This document shows, piece after piece, positions 6,140 to 8,267 of a stretch of DNA of 8,267 bases. How positions within the stretch are numbered: position 1 is the stretch's first letter; each line of letters opens with the position of its first letter. A program made the translations under genes and the position numbers. Source of the DNA: DATAMF01 sp036260665 (GTDB lineage: Bacteria > Chloroflexota > Anaerolineae > Aggregatilineales > Aggregatilineaceae); assembly GCA_036260665.1 (NCBI GenBank), contig DATAMF010000294.1, positions 1 to 8,267 on the forward strand, read 5' to 3'. The notes under the pieces were generated by a model. The model was given only the letters and a program-made list of their open reading frames with translations. It was not told where the DNA came from and made no database searches.

Positions 6140-8267
6140 TAGCTTCGGCTTGCGGCAGCTCGAAGTAGAACAGACTACCGACCCCTTCCTGGCTGGTCGC
6201 GCCGATTTGCCCATGATGGGCTTCAATAATTTGCTTGCATATCGCCAAACCCACCCCAACACCGCGAAAACGGCGGCGTGGGGAAAAGTAAACCTGATAG
6301 AAGCGTTCAAATATCCGGGCGAGTTTGTCTTGCGCAATCCCGATTCCGGTATCCTCGACTTCGACCCGAACCTTGGTATGGTGGGCAAAAACACGAACGT
6401 GGATCGTTCCTTCCGGCGGTGTAAACTTCAGCGCATTACTGACCAAATTCTCGATCACCTGCACTAGATGTTCGGCATTTCCGCGCACCAGCGGCACACT
6501 GCCATCAATTTTCGCTACTAATGTGATGGAACTGTTGCCGCTTTCGTCCCGGCTGTCTTGAACCACGTGCTCGGACAGTTCGGCAAGGTCAACTAGGGTA
6601 TAATTCACATCGTTTGAATGATTTTGCAGCAGCACCAAATCCGACACCAACCGTGCCAGAAACCTGGTTTTTTCTTCGACAATTTGCAGGCTGGATTGTT
6701 GCTCTGGTTGCAGTTCCCCCATCTCCCCGGCTAACAAAAGTCCCAGGTAGCCTTGCATATAGGTGAGCGGCGTGCGCAGTTCATGCGAAATATTTTCGAC
6801 CATCTCATCTTTTAAACGATCGGCTTCGGCCAACTCATCAATCGCCTGTTGCAGTTTTGCCGCCCGGTTGCTCAATTCCTGGTATAAACGCGCATTTTCC
6901 AGTGCGGTTGCCAGCGAATTGGCGATAATATACAGGGTACGTAGATCATTCTCAGCGTAGATTCCGTCGCGCGAATGGCGCAGTTCAATCAGCCCAATCA
7001 CGTTGCGTCCGGCGATAAGCGGCACCGATAATTGGGAAGCCAAAGTCCATGGGGTTTCGTCAGGGCTTGCGTCCCCGGTGATCACCACGCGCCGCAGCAG
7101 CCCATCGGCGGATACACGCTGGCTGCTGACCGCGTTGTAACTGGTCAGCAAATGGTGCTCCAATTCACCTATGGCTTGTTCATCCACAAACCGTTTGGTC
7201 CCGATAATCACCCGGCTCGGATTTCCCGCGATTAAGGTGCCAGCCAGATCGTAAGGCAGGGCCTCTTCCAGCTTATTGATCACGCTCACCGGAATCGCAT
7301 CCTGATCAAGTGATACCAACAGCCGGGTCATCTCATACAACGCCCGCGCTTCATATTCCCGGCGCTCGATCTGCTCAAAGAGTTGAGCATTGTCAATTGA
7401 CGCCGCGATCTGGTTCGCAAACGCGAATAACAGATCACAATCTGACTGTTCATAGACGCGCGGGATCAGCCCCCCAATCGCCAGCACTCCAACCGGTTTT
7501 CCACGGCTAACAAGCGGCACCCCCGCCCAACAGCGAATAGGACGCTCACTTTGTATGCGTGACCACAGCCGGTGTTCAGCCGCATCCGGGATAAGCAGGG
7601 TTTCCTGATGATGGATCACCTGGTAAAACACAGGCGATTCTTCGACCAACCATGTGATCTTCGCCCAGTCTTCCCCCTCATAACTTCGGCGTCGTACAAG
7701 GCGCAGCGTATCCCGCTGGAATAGGGCAATCAAGGCCGTATCATACTTCAGCAGTCCAGCCAGTTCGGATAAAACCGTTTCGGCCACTTCCTGCATATCC
7801 AGCATCGACCCGGCTAGGCGTGATAGGCGGCTCAATGTCTCAGCCACCTGACGCTGGTAGTGGCTCTCTTCATACAGTCGCGCGTTTTCGATGGCTATCG
7901 CAAGCTGTCCGGCCAGCGCCTCCAGAATGGAAATATCATCCTGATCAAAGGCATTCCGGTGTTCGCTCTGGACATCAATCGTGCCAATAACTCGTTCTCG
8001 ATACCGCACCGGCACGGTAAGCTCCGATTTTGACGCTTCTAAGCCTTTTCCTGGTGTCCAGAATTCATCCTGGTGGGTATCGTTCGCCAGCCGCACCTGG
8101 CCTTCGCGTGCCACCCACGGAACCATGCCCGGCCCCAAGACTGGCAGCCGAAACCGTTCTCGCCCAATCGCGCGGCTGCGCTTTGATGCTTCATACATAT
8201 CCAGGTAATTTTCGTTGATCACGCCCACCGATGCGTGATAATACCCGAAGATCTCGGTCAATCGTTC
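6132..8267 (-). CDS. Multi-GAF sensor histidine kinase (5' end outside window)
   Basis: This 711-residue fragment of a cytoplasmic sensor kinase should autophosphorylate a histidine and pass the phosphate to a response regulator not seen here. Counting from the window edge, the domains are GAF1 (about 1-130, N-terminus missing), GAF2 (about 140-300), a more divergent GAF3 (about 310-460), a coiled-coil linker, HisKA with ISHELRTPL (phospho-acceptor H495), and HATPase_c with N-box ENLVSNALKF (N611), G1 box DTGIGI (639-644), F-box FERFYQV and G2 box GVGVGL (669-674). Each GAF is followed by a linker of the type AIENARLYEE, IDNAQLFEQ or LENARLYQEL. No membrane helix is visible. A TTG at 8261 could be taken as the start, but the frame stays open to the edge and reads ER-LTEIFGYYHASVGVI, a standard internal GAF sequence, so the gene continues upstream. 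The C-terminus carries no receiver domain. The ligands are unknown. Confidence 0.93.
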   Translation of the reverse strand, partial: ERLTEIFGYYHASVGVINENYLDMYEASKRSRAIGRERFRLPVLGPGMVPWVAREGQVRLANDTHQDEFWTPGKGLEASKSELTVPVRYRERVIGTIDVQSEHRNAFDQDDISILEALAGQLAIAIENARLYEESHYQRQVAETLSRLSRLAGSMLDMQEVAETVLSELAGLLKYDTALIALFQRDTLRLVRRRSYEGEDWAKITWLVEESPVFYQVIHHQETLLIPDAAEHRLWSRIQSERPIRCWAGVPLVSRGKPVGVLAIGGLIPRVYEQSDCDLLFAFANQIAASIDNAQLFEQIERREYEARALYEMTRLLVSLDQDAIPVSVINKLEEALPYDLAGTLIAGNPSRVIIGTKRFVDEQAIGELEHHLLTSYNAVSSQRVSADGLLRRVVITGDASPDETPWTLASQLSVPLIAGRNVIGLIELRHSRDGIYAENDLRTLYIIANSLATALENARLYQELSNRAAKLQQAIDELAEADRLKDEMVENISHELRTPLTYMQGYLGLLLAGEMGELQPEQQSSLQIVEEKTRFLARLVSDLVLLQNHSNDVNYTLVDLAELSEHVVQDSRDESGNSSITLVAKIDGSVPLVRGNAEHLVQVIENLVSNALKFTPPEGTIHVRVFAHHTKVRVEVEDTGIGIAQDKLARIFERFYQVYFSPRRRFRGVGVGLAICKQIIEAHHGQIGATSQEGVGSLFYFELPQAEAIK

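Noticed and set aside
5933..6394. - strand open frame of 153 codons across the kinase 3' end
   Set aside because: It lies in a different frame of the clear HATPase_c coding sequence and has no supporting start signal.
5976..6467. + strand open frame of 163 codons spanning the convergent junction
   Set aside because: It overlaps two well-supported genes in other frames, has no Shine-Dalgarno and no family likeness.
1..8267. CRISPR arrays, tRNA genes, insertion sequences, phage or defence systems
   Set aside because: I saw no regularly spaced repeats, cloverleaf sequences, terminal inverted repeats, transposase or nuclease motifs; nearly all bases are accounted for by the genes listed.

Overview
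The window is a gene-dense piece of bacterial chromosome, moderately GC-rich by eye. It holds five complete genes on the + strand, a sixth + strand gene whose 3' end touches a convergent gene, and that convergent gene on the - strand, which runs off the right edge. The gene content suggests a free-living bacterium of the Chloroflexota (Anaerolineae-like): a GldA/ABC-2/GldG-like/DUF4340-like export cassette, a short group 1-like sigma-70, a DUF5668/LiaF-like membrane protein and a multi-GAF histidine kinase. This assignment is an inference from gene content and protein style; there is no rRNA or other decisive marker.

Region 1 (17-4033) is a four-gene ABC exporter operon. In order it encodes a GldA-type ATPase, an ABC-2 permease, a GldG-like auxiliary protein with a large extracytoplasmic part, and a small anchored DUF4340-like protein. 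Gaps are 5 nt, a 4-nt ATGA overlap, and 23 nt. The operon closes with a textbook intrinsic terminator (4066-4094). The four proteins probably act as one envelope complex. The transported substrate cannot be read from the sequence.

Region 2 (4124-6139) starts only about 30 nt after that terminator. It holds a primary-type sigma-70 factor (409 aa from the preferred start) and, 3 nt later, a two-helix membrane protein with a beta-rich C-terminal half resembling the LiaF/DUF5668 group. The second gene's Shine-Dalgarno lies inside the last codons of the sigma gene, so the two are very likely co-transcribed and translationally coupled.

Region 3 (6132-8267, - strand) is a cytoplasmic sensor histidine kinase with three GAF domains, HisKA and HATPase_c. 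Its N-terminus lies beyond the window. Its stop codon overlaps the end of the LiaF-like gene by 8 bp, tail to tail.

There is no stretch over 300 bases without a gene; the longest non-coding gap is about 90 nt (4034-4123). I found no tRNA, rRNA, CRISPR array, insertion sequence, long repeat or attachment site. The window reads mostly as ordinary core and envelope genes. The points most worth a second look are the sigma gene's unusual start region, its coupling to a LiaF-like protein, and the GldG/DUF4340 exporter of unknown substrate.
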